Shown here: piece by piece, positions 1 to 8,153 of the stretch | How positions within the stretch are numbered: position 1 is the first letter of the stretch | Layout: every line of letters starts with the position of its first letter | Origin: Magnetococcales bacterium WMHbin3 | Lineage (GTDB): Bacteria > Pseudomonadota > Magnetococcia > Magnetococcales > Magnetaquicoccaceae | Length of the DNA stretch: 38,781 nt | NCBI GenBank assembly: GCA_002753185.1 | Contig: PDZX01000039.1 | Span: 1 to 38,781 of the forward strand | Direction of reading: 5' to 3' | Program-made: the position numbers and the translations under genes | Notes under the pieces: model-generated | What the model was told of the DNA's origin: nothing | Database searches by the model: none | Seen by the model: only the letters and a program-made list of their open reading frames with translations

Positions 1-183
1 GGCGGCTCCAAGGAGGGCGGCTCCAAGGGTGGCGGTTCCAAGGGCGGCGGTTCCAAGGATGGCGGTTCCAAGGATGGCGGTTCCAAGGGCGGCGGTTCCA
101 AGGATGGCGGTTCCAAGGGCAGCGGCTCCAAGGGCAGCGGAAAGGGCGGCGGCTCCAAGGGCAGCGGCAAGGGCGGCGGCAGC
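1..183 (+). repeat. 15-bp tandem repeats encoding GGSKx pentapeptides
   Basis: The window opens inside a run of 15-bp units close to GGCGGTTCCAAGGGC. Read in frame 1 they give GGSKG, GGSKD and GGSKE pentapeptides, then decay at about 121-183 to SGSKG, SGKG and GGGS variants. The run is in frame with the RTX sequence that follows, so it is a coding repeat and not an intergenic array. The 5' boundary is outside the window, so the copy number is unknown. A flexible, positively charged linker or spacer is the likely role (inference). Confidence 0.9.
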
Positions 184-1185
184 GATCAGGGGGCCGGTGA
201 TGCAACACCTGGCGTCGTGACACTGGAAATCCATTTCTCCCTGCAAGACACCGATGGCTCCGAGACACTTGCCAGCGGTCTTGTGCTGACGGATATCCCC
301 GATGGCGCGACCTTGAGCGTGGGCGTCCCAGGCGCTGACCCCGGAACCTGGGTGATTGCCCAGGATGACCTGACCGCAACCGCGTTCAATGAGGATGGAC
401 AACCCATCAGTTGGACGGTCGATGATCTGACGATCACACCGCCAGAAGGAAGTGCCGAGGACTTCACCCTGGGCATTCAGGTGACCACCCAGGACGGAGA
501 CGACTTCAATACCGCATCCGGATCCGTCATAGTCGAAATCCCGGATGTGGAAGCCCCGGAGGCGCCACCGGTCATCGACTACCGCGACATCCATGGCACG
601 CACGACTACACCGAAGCCAAGGTATCGTATGACAAAACCTTCACGGGTGATGGTGACAAAAGCGACAATGACCACATCACCGGCACCTCGAAAAACGACC
701 TGATCGATGGCAAGGATGGCAATGATCACCTCGAAGGCGGGGCCGGCAACGACAAGCTGATCGGCGGGGCTGGCAACGACCAACTGGATGGCGGGACCGG
801 CAATGACATTCTGGATGGCGGGACCGGCAACGACAAACTGACGGGTGGCGACGGCAACGATGTCTTGAGTGGCGGAGCCGGCAATGACAACCTGGATGCC
901 GGTCAGGGCAACGACCTCTTCCTCTTCGGTTCGGGTGGCGGACATGATCAGGCGGACGGCGGCGCCGGAGGCAGCTGGCTCGATACGGTCAATCTGCAAG
1001 ACGTAACCGGTGGATTCTCGCAATCCCTGGAACATAGCGGCGACTGGACCTTGCAAACCGACGCCGAATACACCGTGGGTACGGACGGCAGCATCACCTT
1101 CACGGAAGGCGATGCCTCCGGGACCATCACCTTGTACGACGGATCGGTCCTGGAATTCACCAATATGGAAAAAATCGAATGGTGA
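1..1185 (+). CDS. RTX protein, type I secretion C-terminal part (5' truncated)
   Basis: The frame is open from base 1, so this is the 3' end of a larger gene; an ATG at 217 is internal and not needed. After the GGSK linker (1-183) comes a domain of roughly 130 residues rich in Asp and Thr. Then, at about 700-930, there is a block of RTX nonapeptides of the form GGxGNDxLx (for example GGAGNDKLI, GGTGNDILD), which bind calcium and fold as a beta-roll outside the cell. The C-terminus (LFLFGSGGGHDQADGG to the end) resembles the targeting domain of RTX adhesins of the T1SS VCA0849 class. The protein is therefore likely exported by a type I secretion system, none of which is in the window. It ends in TGA and a hairpin terminator follows. 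The acidic RTX part contrasts with the basic linker. Adhesin, matrix protein or enzyme cannot be decided without the N-terminus. Confidence 0.9.
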   Translation, partial: GGSKEGGSKGGGSKGGGSKDGGSKDGGSKGGGSKDGGSKGSGSKGSGKGGGSKGSGKGGGSDQGAGDATPGVVTLEIHFSLQDTDGSETLASGLVLTDIPDGATLSVGVPGADPGTWVIAQDDLTATAFNEDGQPISWTVDDLTITPPEGSAEDFTLGIQVTTQDGDDFNTASGSVIVEIPDVEAPEAPPVIDYRDIHGTHDYTEAKVSYDKTFTGDGDKSDNDHITGTSKNDLIDGKDGNDHLEGGAGNDKLIGGAGNDQLDGGTGNDILDGGTGNDKLTGGDGNDVLSGGAGNDNLDAGQGNDLFLFGSGGGHDQADGGAGGSWLDTVNLQDVTGGFSQSLEHSGDWTLQTDAEYTVGTDGSITFTEGDASGTITLYDGSVLEFTNMEKIEW

Positions 1186-1216
1186 CATCCGATTTCGTGA
1201 ACCTCTAACGCTTTTT

Positions 1217-1254
1217 ACCGACAAAACCGCCCGATCGTGGGCGGTTTTGTCGGT
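1217..1254 (+). terminator. Perfect 16-bp hairpin after the RTX gene
   Basis: The arms ACCGACAAAACCGCCC (1217-1232) and GGGCGGTTTTGTCGGT (1239-1254) are exact reverse complements around a GATCGT loop. The hairpin lies 31 bases after the RTX stop and is followed by a short T-rich end (TTTAT when the end of the stem is counted). The U-tract is weak, but stem length and position fit intrinsic termination of the RTX transcript, ahead of the next gene at 1290. Confidence 0.75.
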
Positions 1255-1289
1255 TTATCGGGCTGCGACAGCCACCAGGAAACCTTGCC

Positions 1290-4200
1290 ATGCCCGTCAT
1301 GATCCTTGCCAACCAACAGAGAGTGCCCACCAGAACCAGCTCCGCCTCCCATCCCGCGACACGCCTGGATCATGCCCCGGAATCGTCCCACCCGGGTACG
1401 GACGAAGCGCAACGCCTGCTGGCCATCGCCAGGGCGATCACCGCAACCATGCCCAACAGCGCGCCGCTCTTCACGCGGTGGAACGCCGAACTGGCGACGT
1501 TGCTGACGAAAAACACAGCGGACACCCCGGCGGGCGAGGAACGGCTGGAAGCGCTCTCCATGGAACTGAGGCAAATCTGGCTGCGGTTCGCGCATACCTA
1601 TGGAGACGCGCATCTCAAATCCCCTCCGCAAGGGGTCGGCAAACGATTGCCGGGAGGGGAACGCGCCCGCTTCACCTACGAACGATGCGTCTATCCCAAT
1701 CACCTGGAAAGCCGCTGCCGGACCTATCACGCCGCTCATCCCGACTGGGAGCCGGCCCATCTCGTGTCACGATGCGGCATGGCCGCCCTCATCACCCTGT
1801 TGCACGCGGTGATGCGCGTCTGCAAGCCGACCCCCGGCACCCCCCTCCGTCTGACGCTGTTCGGCGGCTACTTCGAAACCACCCGCGCCTTGCGGATGTT
1901 CCCGGAACCGCTCTTTCTCACCCAACGGACCCCTTCCCAACCCCAACTTTTCCAAACCATCCGGGAAGGCAAAAACGATCTGCTGCTGTTGGAGCCGGTC
2001 CCCTACGACTGGGAAATGGAACCTTTGGATCTGACGGCCCTGCTGCAAGCCGTGCATGCCCGCACCGATTCCCCCATGCGCATGATCATCGTGGATTCGA
2101 CCATCGTGGGTCCGACCTTTCCGATGGCGGAATTGCTGGACGGGTTGCGTATGACGGATCCTCCCCTGGTCGTGCAATTCCACTCCGCGCTCAAACTGGA
2201 CCAGGAAGGATTGGAATTGGCCAATGCCGGGGTGCTGACCCTCTACGCCCCCAGGCGTTCCCCACAACGGCTGAGGCAGGGAGAGCGGATGGCCGGCGTC
2301 ATGCGGTCGGATCGCAAGCTCCTGGGCAATGCCTTGTCCATGGACGAAATGGCCATCCTGGACATCCCTTTTTTTTTACATTCGCAGACACATCATCATT
2401 TTTGTCAGGGCGTGTTTCACAATAACCGTGTTCTGGCCAGGGCGATTCCGGGCGGCGGGATTTTCTCGCGCGTGGTGCATCCTTCCCTGGGGCCGGGGTC
2501 CGAACGGCCCTGGGCCGTCGCCCCTTTCGTCATTTTTCACTTCCGACAGGATCAGGACCGGAAGGAAAACCACGCACGATTGATCGACACTCTGAAACGA
2601 GAGGCGAAACGTCGTGGTTTCGCCTTGCAACAAGGGATGAGTTTCGGGTTCCGATCCCACCGTTTCGAAATCATCCTGCCCAATGAAATCCTGCATCCAG
2701 ACGGCCAACGTTCGGGCGTGTTGAAAGTCGCCATGGGGCATCGCATGGGCGTGGCCAGGGATGGCGTGATCGCCTTGCTGCAAGAGATTGCCGCATTGCC
2801 CGATTTCGCCGCCCTGGAGAGGTCCTTTCCCTCCACGTCCCCGGATCTGGTCTGCGAGGGCCATTATCTGTTGATGGACACCATCGGCGAAGGCTCCTTC
2901 GGCGCGGTTCGCAAGGCGGCATCCCCGCACGGCCCCGGAGTGTTCGCCATCAAGCGGGCCACGACGGAAACGGGACGCAAGCTGTTGGCATGGGAGGCCG
3001 AAAACCTGCAACGACTGCGTGGCGGGCCGCACATCCTGGCCTTGCACGAGTACCGTCTCGAACCGGACGGTTCCGCGTTGCTGGTCACGGACTATTTGGA
3101 CGGCGGGGATCTGAAGAGATGGGTCAGGGCGCGCGGACGGCTGCACGAGAACGAGGCGTTGGGAATCATGCGGCAGATGGCCGAAGCCCTTGCCTTCGCG
3201 CACGCCCTGGTCCCGCCCATCGTGCATCGTGACATCAAGCCGGACAACATCCTTGGCAGAAAGATCGCGGCAAACCGCATGACGTGGTTTCTGGCGGACT
3301 GGGGGCTGGCCGCCTCCTGGCGCGACGACAGGTCACCACGCGTTTCGGGAACGGAACGTTATACCGCACCGGAAGTATGGAAAAAAAAGCGCTATCCCGT
3401 TTCCGATGTCTATTCCCTGGGCATGACGCTGTATTTCATGCTGTTCGGGCAACCGGCCTACAACGGCTCCTCCGAAGTGGTGGTCTGCGGGCAGACCTCA
3501 CCACAGCCGGTCGTCATTCCACCTGGTTGTCCGGACCACCTGCGACAACTCCTGTCCGGCACATTGGAAAAAAATCCCAAAAAACGTTGGTCCGTGGCGC
3601 GGGTGCTGGCCCATCTCGGTCAGACAGGCAGGCCCACGGTGGCGCGCCTTGCCATGCGTCTGGGGAAACCGGAACCAAAGACCTGGACTGCCCGTCATCG
3701 GGATTTCGCCATGGAGTTCGTCTGGATTCCCGCCGGGCGGTTTGGCATGGGGATGGCAACCGGGCACTCCGGACTGGCGGATCGGGTGATGCAGGATTTC
3801 GATCACCGATCCATGCCGCTGCACGAGGTCCGGCTGGAAGGATTCTGGATGGCCCGTTTTCCGGTCACGCGCGGGCAATTTCACTATTTTTTGCGCGATT
3901 CCGGCTATCGGACCACGGCGGATCGGGAAGGCTGGGCCAAATCGTACGACCCTGGCCAGGACGGTTTCACGCAGTGCCCTGGAGGCAACTGGGAGCGGAC
4001 CGGTTTCGTCCAGGGGGAGGATCATCCGGTGGTGAATGTCTCCCATGACGACGCCATGGAATTTGCCCAGTGGTTGTCGTTTCGTTGCGGTCGCGTGGTG
4101 CGACTGCCCTCCGAGGCGCAGTGGGAGCATGCCTGTCGCGCGGGGACAGCCACCCGCTATCACTGGGGAGACGACGCCACGCCGGAGCAGGCCAATTTCG

Positions 4201-4508
4201 GCGGCCACCATGGCGGGACCACCCCGGTGACCCGCTTCGCGCCCAACGGATTCGGGCTGTTCGACATGCACGGCAATGTGTACGAATGGCTGCTCGACTG
4301 GTACGACGAACATTTTTACACCATTTCCGATCGACACGAACCGCTCTGCCGGGAGAGCGATTCCGGAGAACGGGTGTTGCGTGGCGGTTCGTGGCATGCC
4401 AGCGCGGCGCGCATGCGTTCCGCCGGTCGCGACCGTTATGCCCCGCATCTGCGGGATGCGGACATCGGATTCCGTTTGGCCGGGATCTCCTACCCGTGGG
4501 AAAACTGA
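1290..4508 (+). CDS. PLP-enzyme-like / Ser-Thr protein kinase / FGE-sulfatase three-domain protein
   Basis: A 1072-residue protein; AGGA at 1277-1280 precedes the ATG. Residues about 150-510 resemble fold-type I PLP enzymes of the Cys/Met metabolism (cystathionine gamma-synthase) family: VDST with Asp269 at the cofactor-nitrogen position, HSALKLD with Lys302 where the Schiff-base lysine sits, and QQGMSFGFRS near the end. Residues about 526-775 are a Hanks-type kinase with all main motifs: glycine loop GEGSFG (533-538), Lys555, HRDIKPDN with Asp648, DWG (670-672, replacing DFG), APE and DVYSLGM. Residues about 808-1065 are an FGE-sulfatase domain (WIPAGRF, VNVSHDDA, LPSEAQWEHACR, FDMHGNVYEW, RVLRGGSW, GFRLA). 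The cysteines used by true formylglycine-generating enzymes after GGSW are absent, so this domain probably binds rather than oxidises. There is no signal peptide or membrane segment, so it is probably cytosolic. Kinase-FGE pairs are known; the N-terminal PLP-like module is the unusual part. Confidence 0.88.
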   Translation: MPVMILANQQRVPTRTSSASHPATRLDHAPESSHPGTDEAQRLLAIARAITATMPNSAPLFTRWNAELATLLTKNTADTPAGEERLEALSMELRQIWLRFAHTYGDAHLKSPPQGVGKRLPGGERARFTYERCVYPNHLESRCRTYHAAHPDWEPAHLVSRCGMAALITLLHAVMRVCKPTPGTPLRLTLFGGYFETTRALRMFPEPLFLTQRTPSQPQLFQTIREGKNDLLLLEPVPYDWEMEPLDLTALLQAVHARTDSPMRMIIVDSTIVGPTFPMAELLDGLRMTDPPLVVQFHSALKLDQEGLELANAGVLTLYAPRRSPQRLRQGERMAGVMRSDRKLLGNALSMDEMAILDIPFFLHSQTHHHFCQGVFHNNRVLARAIPGGGIFSRVVHPSLGPGSERPWAVAPFVIFHFRQDQDRKENHARLIDTLKREAKRRGFALQQGMSFGFRSHRFEIILPNEILHPDGQRSGVLKVAMGHRMGVARDGVIALLQEIAALPDFAALERSFPSTSPDLVCEGHYLLMDTIGEGSFGAVRKAASPHGPGVFAIKRATTETGRKLLAWEAENLQRLRGGPHILALHEYRLEPDGSALLVTDYLDGGDLKRWVRARGRLHENEALGIMRQMAEALAFAHALVPPIVHRDIKPDNILGRKIAANRMTWFLADWGLAASWRDDRSPRVSGTERYTAPEVWKKKRYPVSDVYSLGMTLYFMLFGQPAYNGSSEVVVCGQTSPQPVVIPPGCPDHLRQLLSGTLEKNPKKRWSVARVLAHLGQTGRPTVARLAMRLGKPEPKTWTARHRDFAMEFVWIPAGRFGMGMATGHSGLADRVMQDFDHRSMPLHEVRLEGFWMARFPVTRGQFHYFLRDSGYRTTADREGWAKSYDPGQDGFTQCPGGNWERTGFVQGEDHPVVNVSHDDAMEFAQWLSFRCGRVVRLPSEAQWEHACRAGTATRYHWGDDATPEQANFGGHHGGTTPVTRFAPNGFGLFDMHGNVYEWLLDWYDEHFYTISDRHEPLCRESDSGERVLRGGSWHASAARMRSAGRDRYAPHLRDADIGFRLAGISYPWEN

Positions 4509-4511
4509 CAA

Positions 4512-4748
4512 GTGAAACCTTGCGGATTGTGCTCCGTTTCGCGAGACTGGAAGGGAGCCTGGTTCGCCCGGCACCCGGCCGGTCCCACGGTCAAACAGTT
4601 GTTTCAGGAATTATTGCTGGCAGGATTGACCCGCCTCAAGGTGGAACCCCTGCCCGCCATGCCCGAAAATCTTCAGGAGGTGGTGACCATGTTGACGGCC
4701 CGTATTGATGCCCAGTCGCTGGAAGCGGTGTTCGTGGACCGGGAGTGA
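4512..4748 (+). CDS. Small uncharacterised protein upstream of pyrD
   Basis: A 78-residue frame beginning with GTG three bases after the kinase-fusion stop and ending in TGA, which overlaps the ATG of pyrD (TGATG). The tight spacing on both sides and the local codon use suggest a real, translationally coupled gene. There is no good ribosome binding site; TTG at 4527 is an alternative start. The sequence has a hydrophobic helix-like stretch (KQLFQELLLAGLTRLKV) and an acidic C-terminus, with no membrane segment and no motif I recognise. I cannot assign a function. Confidence 0.55.
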   Translation: MKPCGLCSVSRDWKGAWFARHPAGPTVKQLFQELLLAGLTRLKVEPLPAMPENLQEVVTMLTARIDAQSLEAVFVDRE

Positions 4749-5680
4749 TGGCAACGCAACTGCTCACGCAACTGGCCGGCGTCACCCTGGCCAATCCGGT
4801 GGTCCTGCTTTCCGGCTGCGTCGGATTCGGGGAGGAGTTGATGCGCCTGGAGGGGTTCGACTGCGCCGCGATCGGGGCCATATGCCTCAAGGGGACCACC
4901 CTCCACCCCCGTGCGGGCAATCCGACGCCCCGCATCGCCGAGACCCCCTCCGGCATGCTCAACGCCATCGGCCTGCAAAATCCCGGCGCCCGGCATGTGG
5001 CCGACCACATCCTCCCTGGTCTGGAAGGGCTGCCCACCCGCTTTTTCGCCAATATCGCCGGCTCCACGGTGGAGGAGTACGCCGAGGTGGCGCGCGTCTT
5101 CGACGACACCCTGGTGGCGGCCATCGAGGTCAACATCTCCTGTCCCAATGTCAAGGAGGGGGGCGTGGCCTTCGGCTCGGACCCGATCATGGCGTCCAGG
5201 GTCGTGCAGGCGGTGCGCCAGGCCACCTCGAAGCCGATCGTCACCAAGCTCTCCCCGAACGTCACCGACATCCGGGTCATCGCCCGTGCGGCCATCGAGG
5301 CCGGCAGCGATGCCTTGTCGGCGGTGAACACCTTCATGGGCATGGCCATCGATTGGCGAACCGGACGCCCGGTGCTGGGCAACACGCAAGGGGGGCTGTC
5401 CGGACCCGCCATCAAACCCGCCGCCTTGTTGCAGGTGTGGCGGGTTTACGAGGTTGCCGCGCCCCTGGGCATCCCCATCATCGGTCAGGGCGGGATCGCG
5501 GACACCCGTGACGCCGTGGAGTTCATGCTGGCCGGGGCCACGGCCATCGGCATCGGGACCGCCCTGTTCACCGACCCTCTGCTGGGCCAGAGGATCGCGA
5601 CGGGGATACGGGACTATCTGGTCGAGCGCCGGCTGCCCGGCCCGGAGCATCTCACCGGCGCCCTGGAGCGGCGGTCATGA
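4748..5680 (+). CDS. pyrD: Dihydroorotate dehydrogenase, class 1B type catalytic subunit
   Basis: A 310-residue FMN TIM-barrel enzyme that oxidises dihydroorotate to orotate in pyrimidine synthesis. Visible signatures are the N-terminal NPV and SGC segment, NAIGLQNPG, the active-site loop NISCPN with Cys132 (class 1 enzymes use Cys as base where class 2 uses Ser), [14 protein letters not shown], and the phosphate-binding GQGGI and GTALF. No membrane-anchoring N-terminal extension is present, which also fits a cytosolic class 1 enzyme. Class 1B partners with a PyrK electron-transfer subunit, and no pyrK is adjacent. I chose ATG 4748 over the GTG one codon upstream because it overlaps the preceding stop. 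Its own stop overlaps the ispH start by four bases (ATGA), indicating one operon. Confidence 0.93.
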   Translation: MATQLLTQLAGVTLANPVVLLSGCVGFGEELMRLEGFDCAAIGAICLKGTTLHPRAGNPTPRIAETPSGMLNAIGLQNPGARHVADHILPGLEGLPTRFFANIAGSTVEEYAEVARVFDDTLVAAIEVNISCPNVKEGGVAFGSDPIMASRVVQAVRQATSKPIVTKLSPNVTDIRVIARAAIEAGSDALSAVNTFMGMAIDWRTGRPVLGNTQGGLSGPAIKPAALLQVWRVYEVAAPLGIPIIGQGGIADTRDAVEFMLAGATAIGIGTALFTDPLLGQRIATGIRDYLVERRLPGPEHLTGALERRS

Positions 5681-6621
5681 AGGTGACGAAACCATTCCGG
5701 ATCCTGCTGGCCGAGCCGCGCGGCTTCTGCGCCGGGGTGGAGCGGGCCATCGCCATCGTCGAGCGCGCCCTGGAACTCTTTCCGCCGCCGATTTACGTGC
5801 GGCACGAGATCGTACACAACCGCTGGGTGGTGGAGTCGTTGCGCGCCAAGGGGGCGATCTTCGTCCAGGAGTTGCATGATGTGCCCGACGGGGCCGTGGT
5901 GATCTTTTCCGCGCACGGGGTCTCCAGGGAGGTCGAGGAGGAGGCCGCCCGCCGTCCGTTGCGGGTCCTGGATGCCACCTGTCCCCTGGTGGAAAAGGTC
6001 CATCGCGAGGCGTTGCGCCATGATCAGGAAGGACGCCAGGTGATGCTGATCGGCCACAAGGGGCATCCGGAAGTGGTGGGGACCATGGGGCAGCTTCCGC
6101 CAGGCCGGATCACGCTGATCACCGGGCCGGAGGACCTGGAACGGATCCCGTTCGCCTCCGAAACGCCCACGGCCTACATCACCCAGACCACCCTCTCCAT
6201 GGACGAGACGGCGGAGATCATCGCGCAATTGAACCAGAAATATCCGCGCATCCAGGCCCCTGGCCGCGAGGACATCTGTTACGCCACCCAGAACCGGCAA
6301 AACGCGGTCAAGGCCCTGGCGCGCGCGTGCGACCTGATCCTGGTGCTGGGCGCGCCGAACAGCAGCAACTCCAACCGTCTGCGCGAGGTGGCCGAGCGGG
6401 CCGGGGCCACTGCCCATCTCATCGAGTCGGCCCGTGATGTGCGCGCCGAATGGCTCGAAGGGATCTCCTGTCTGGGCGTGACCGCTGGTGCGTCCGCCCC
6501 GGAAATCCTGGTGGATGAGCTGTTGGAGTCGTTGCGGGCGCATGTCTCCCAGGTGGAATGCCTGGCGGTCAACCGGGAAAACCTGGTCTTTCCCCTGCCC
6601 AGATCCTTGATGGCGCCCTGA
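5677..6621 (+). CDS. ispH: 4-hydroxy-3-methylbut-2-enyl diphosphate reductase (IspH/LytB)
   Basis: A 314-residue 4Fe-4S enzyme catalysing the last step of the MEP pathway, making IPP and DMAPP from HMBPP. The three cluster cysteines are Cys18 (RGFCAGV), Cys102 (DATCPLV) and Cys201 (DICYATQ), spaced as in the family. The substrate motifs [26 protein letters not shown] with the catalytic Glu, [14 protein letters not shown] and TAGASAPE are all present, and the length is normal. It overlaps pyrD by ATGA and is followed three bases later by the end of the convergent methyltransferase gene. Presence of the MEP rather than mevalonate pathway supports a bacterial, proteobacterial-type host. Confidence 0.97.
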   Translation: MKVTKPFRILLAEPRGFCAGVERAIAIVERALELFPPPIYVRHEIVHNRWVVESLRAKGAIFVQELHDVPDGAVVIFSAHGVSREVEEEAARRPLRVLDATCPLVEKVHREALRHDQEGRQVMLIGHKGHPEVVGTMGQLPPGRITLITGPEDLERIPFASETPTAYITQTTLSMDETAEIIAQLNQKYPRIQAPGREDICYATQNRQNAVKALARACDLILVLGAPNSSNSNRLREVAERAGATAHLIESARDVRAEWLEGISCLGVTAGASAPEILVDELLESLRAHVSQVECLAVNRENLVFPLPRSLMAP

Positions 6622-6624
6622 CGG

Positions 6625-7245
6625 TCATGCCTTGCGCGCGGTGATCAGCGCCGCGAAGGGAGGGGTGTCCGGTCGTGAGCGGGCCAGTTCGACTTGTGGC
6701 GGCTCCAGGCCGCAGGCTCCCAGGATGGCCGGGAGTTCCGCCAGGCGCTCCGGGCGCAGCACCAGGTGGAGGCGGCCACCCGACGACAGCAGCCTGGCCG
6801 CGCAGCGGCAGAAATCGGCCAGGGTGCCGTTCAACTCGAAGCGGGCGGCGGCCCGCAGAGGATCCGGCGGCAGCCGACCCGCGCCCACGGAAAAAAACGG
6901 CGGATTGCACAAGACCAGCGCATAGCCCCCCGGCGTCATGGCCGCCGGGGGGGAACGCACATCCCCGTCGAGGATCCGCAGCCGCTCCGCCACGCCATGG
7001 GCCAGGGCCAGGGCCAGGGCCAGACGTCGGGCCACCCGGTTCAATTCCCCCTGGAGTTCCAGGGCGTCCACTAGGTTGTCGGGATGGCGCAGCGCCACCC
7101 GGATGGCCACTTCGCCGCAGCCGCTGCCCAGTTCGGCGAGCCGCTCGCCGGCGCGCGCCCTCGCCATGTCGGCCAGCAAGCGGCCCTCCACGCCTCCTCC
7201 CACCCGGCGGCACACTCCGGGGGGCACTCCGGGCAATCCGTTCAT
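6625..7245 (-). CDS. TrmN6-like SAM-dependent methyltransferase
   Basis: A class I Rossmann methyltransferase. LAELGSGCGEVAIRVALRHP is the SAM-binding motif I, DALELQ follows in the motif II position, and LVLCNPPFF is the NPPY-type motif IV of enzymes that methylate an exocyclic amino nitrogen on adenine or guanine. The arrangement is closest to the tRNA1(Val) adenine-37 N6-methyltransferase group (TrmN6/YfiC). The start is uncertain: a longer frame reaches 7365 but would overlap the divergent gene at 7289. ATG 7245, with CAGGG just upstream, gives 206 residues, shorter than E. coli TrmN6 (about 245), so the N-terminal substrate segment is abbreviated. The gene converges on ispH with three bases between stops. 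Confidence 0.8.
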   Translation of the reverse strand: MNGLPGVPPGVCRRVGGGVEGRLLADMARARAGERLAELGSGCGEVAIRVALRHPDNLVDALELQGELNRVARRLALALALAHGVAERLRILDGDVRSPPAAMTPGGYALVLCNPPFFSVGAGRLPPDPLRAAARFELNGTLADFCRCAARLLSSGGRLHLVLRPERLAELPAILGACGLEPPQVELARSRPDTPPFAALITARKA

Positions 7246-7251
7246 GATACC

Positions 7252-7280
7252 CTGACAATCCTCTGCAAATCGATTAAGAT
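7252..7280 (+). promoter_or_regulatory. Sigma-70-like promoter for the cysQ-like gene
   Basis: CTGACA (7252-7257), a 17-base spacer and TAAGAT (7275-7280) lie in the 43-base gap between two divergent genes. The predicted start of transcription, about seven bases after the -10 box, falls on or next to the ATG at 7289. No ribosome binding site precedes that ATG, so the message may be leaderless (inference). Confidence 0.5.
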
Positions 7281-7288
7281 TACCCGCC

Positions 7289-8119
7289 ATGACCGAGACA
7301 TCCGACATCACCGCATCCCTTGCCATCATGACCCGTGCCTGCCACGAGGCCGGCGCAGCGGTCATGGCCTATTTCCGGCCTGGCCAGGCCGTTGACTCGC
7401 TGGCCGAGGTACGGGAAAAGGGCCACAACAATCCCCTGACCAAGGCCGATCTCGAAGCCGATGCCCTGCTGAAACAACGGCTGCTGGCCGCCTGCCCCAC
7501 GCACGGCTGGCTCTCCGAGGAGACCGTGGACGACCCGGTGCGCCTCGACCGGCGCCAGGTGTGGGTCGTGGACCCCATCGACGGCACCAAGGAGTTCATC
7601 ATGGGTCTGCCGCAATTCGCCATCTCCGTGGCCCTGGTGGAGGAGGGAGCGCCCGTGGCGGCCTGCGTGTACAATCCCGCCACCGAGGAGACCTTCACGG
7701 CGTTGGCGGGCCGGGGTGCGTGGTTCAACGGACACCCCATGCGCACCTCCGCGCGCCAGCACCTGACCGGGGCTTCCTGTCTGGCGAGCCGCTCCGAGAC
7801 CAGGCGCGGCGATTGGGCACCTTTTCTGTCCGAGTGGCGCCTGCAGACCATGGGGTCCATCGCCTACAAACTCGCCCTGGTCGCGACCGGGCGCTACGAC
7901 ATGACCTTCACCCTCACCCCCAAGAACGAATGGGACTTCTGCGCCGGGGATCTGCTGGTGCGCGAGGCGGGGGGCATGGTGACCCACAAGACCGGCGAAC
8001 CCTGCCGCTTCAACCAGCCCGTTCCCAAGGTGCTCTCCTTGCTCGCCACCAACGGCCCGCTCCACGCCCAACTGCTGGACCGGCTCAAGGATATCCCCTA
8101 CTCGCCGGATCGCCAATGA
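7289..8119 (+). CDS. cysQ: 3'(2'),5'-bisphosphate nucleotidase, inositol monophosphatase family
   Basis: A 276-residue Mg-dependent phosphatase. The family metal-binding motifs are in order: LSEET (Glu ligands), DPIDGTKEF (the DPxDGT motif) and the C-terminal WDFCAGDLLVREAGG. DPIDGTKEF with Lys-Glu-Phe is typical of CysQ, which hydrolyses the sulfate-assimilation by-product PAP to AMP, rather than of SuhB-type inositol phosphatases. That assignment rests on motif resemblance, and histidinol-phosphatase relatives remain possible. No membrane segment is seen. It runs divergently from the methyltransferase gene and is followed 34 bases later by the PfkB kinase gene, which has its own Shine-Dalgarno site. 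Confidence 0.87.
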   Translation: MTETSDITASLAIMTRACHEAGAAVMAYFRPGQAVDSLAEVREKGHNNPLTKADLEADALLKQRLLAACPTHGWLSEETVDDPVRLDRRQVWVVDPIDGTKEFIMGLPQFAISVALVEEGAPVAACVYNPATEETFTALAGRGAWFNGHPMRTSARQHLTGASCLASRSETRRGDWAPFLSEWRLQTMGSIAYKLALVATGRYDMTFTLTPKNEWDFCAGDLLVREAGGMVTHKTGEPCRFNQPVPKVLSLLATNGPLHAQLLDRLKDIPYSPDRQ

Positions 8120-8153
8120 GGCATCCTCAAGCCATTGTCAAGGAAAATCAGTC

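Noticed and set aside
1..183. Plus-strand frame reading MAVPRAAVPR repeats (29-220) as a separate small gene
   Set aside because: It is the second frame of the same 15-bp repeat. The frame giving GGSK continues into the RTX domain, whereas this one stops at once.
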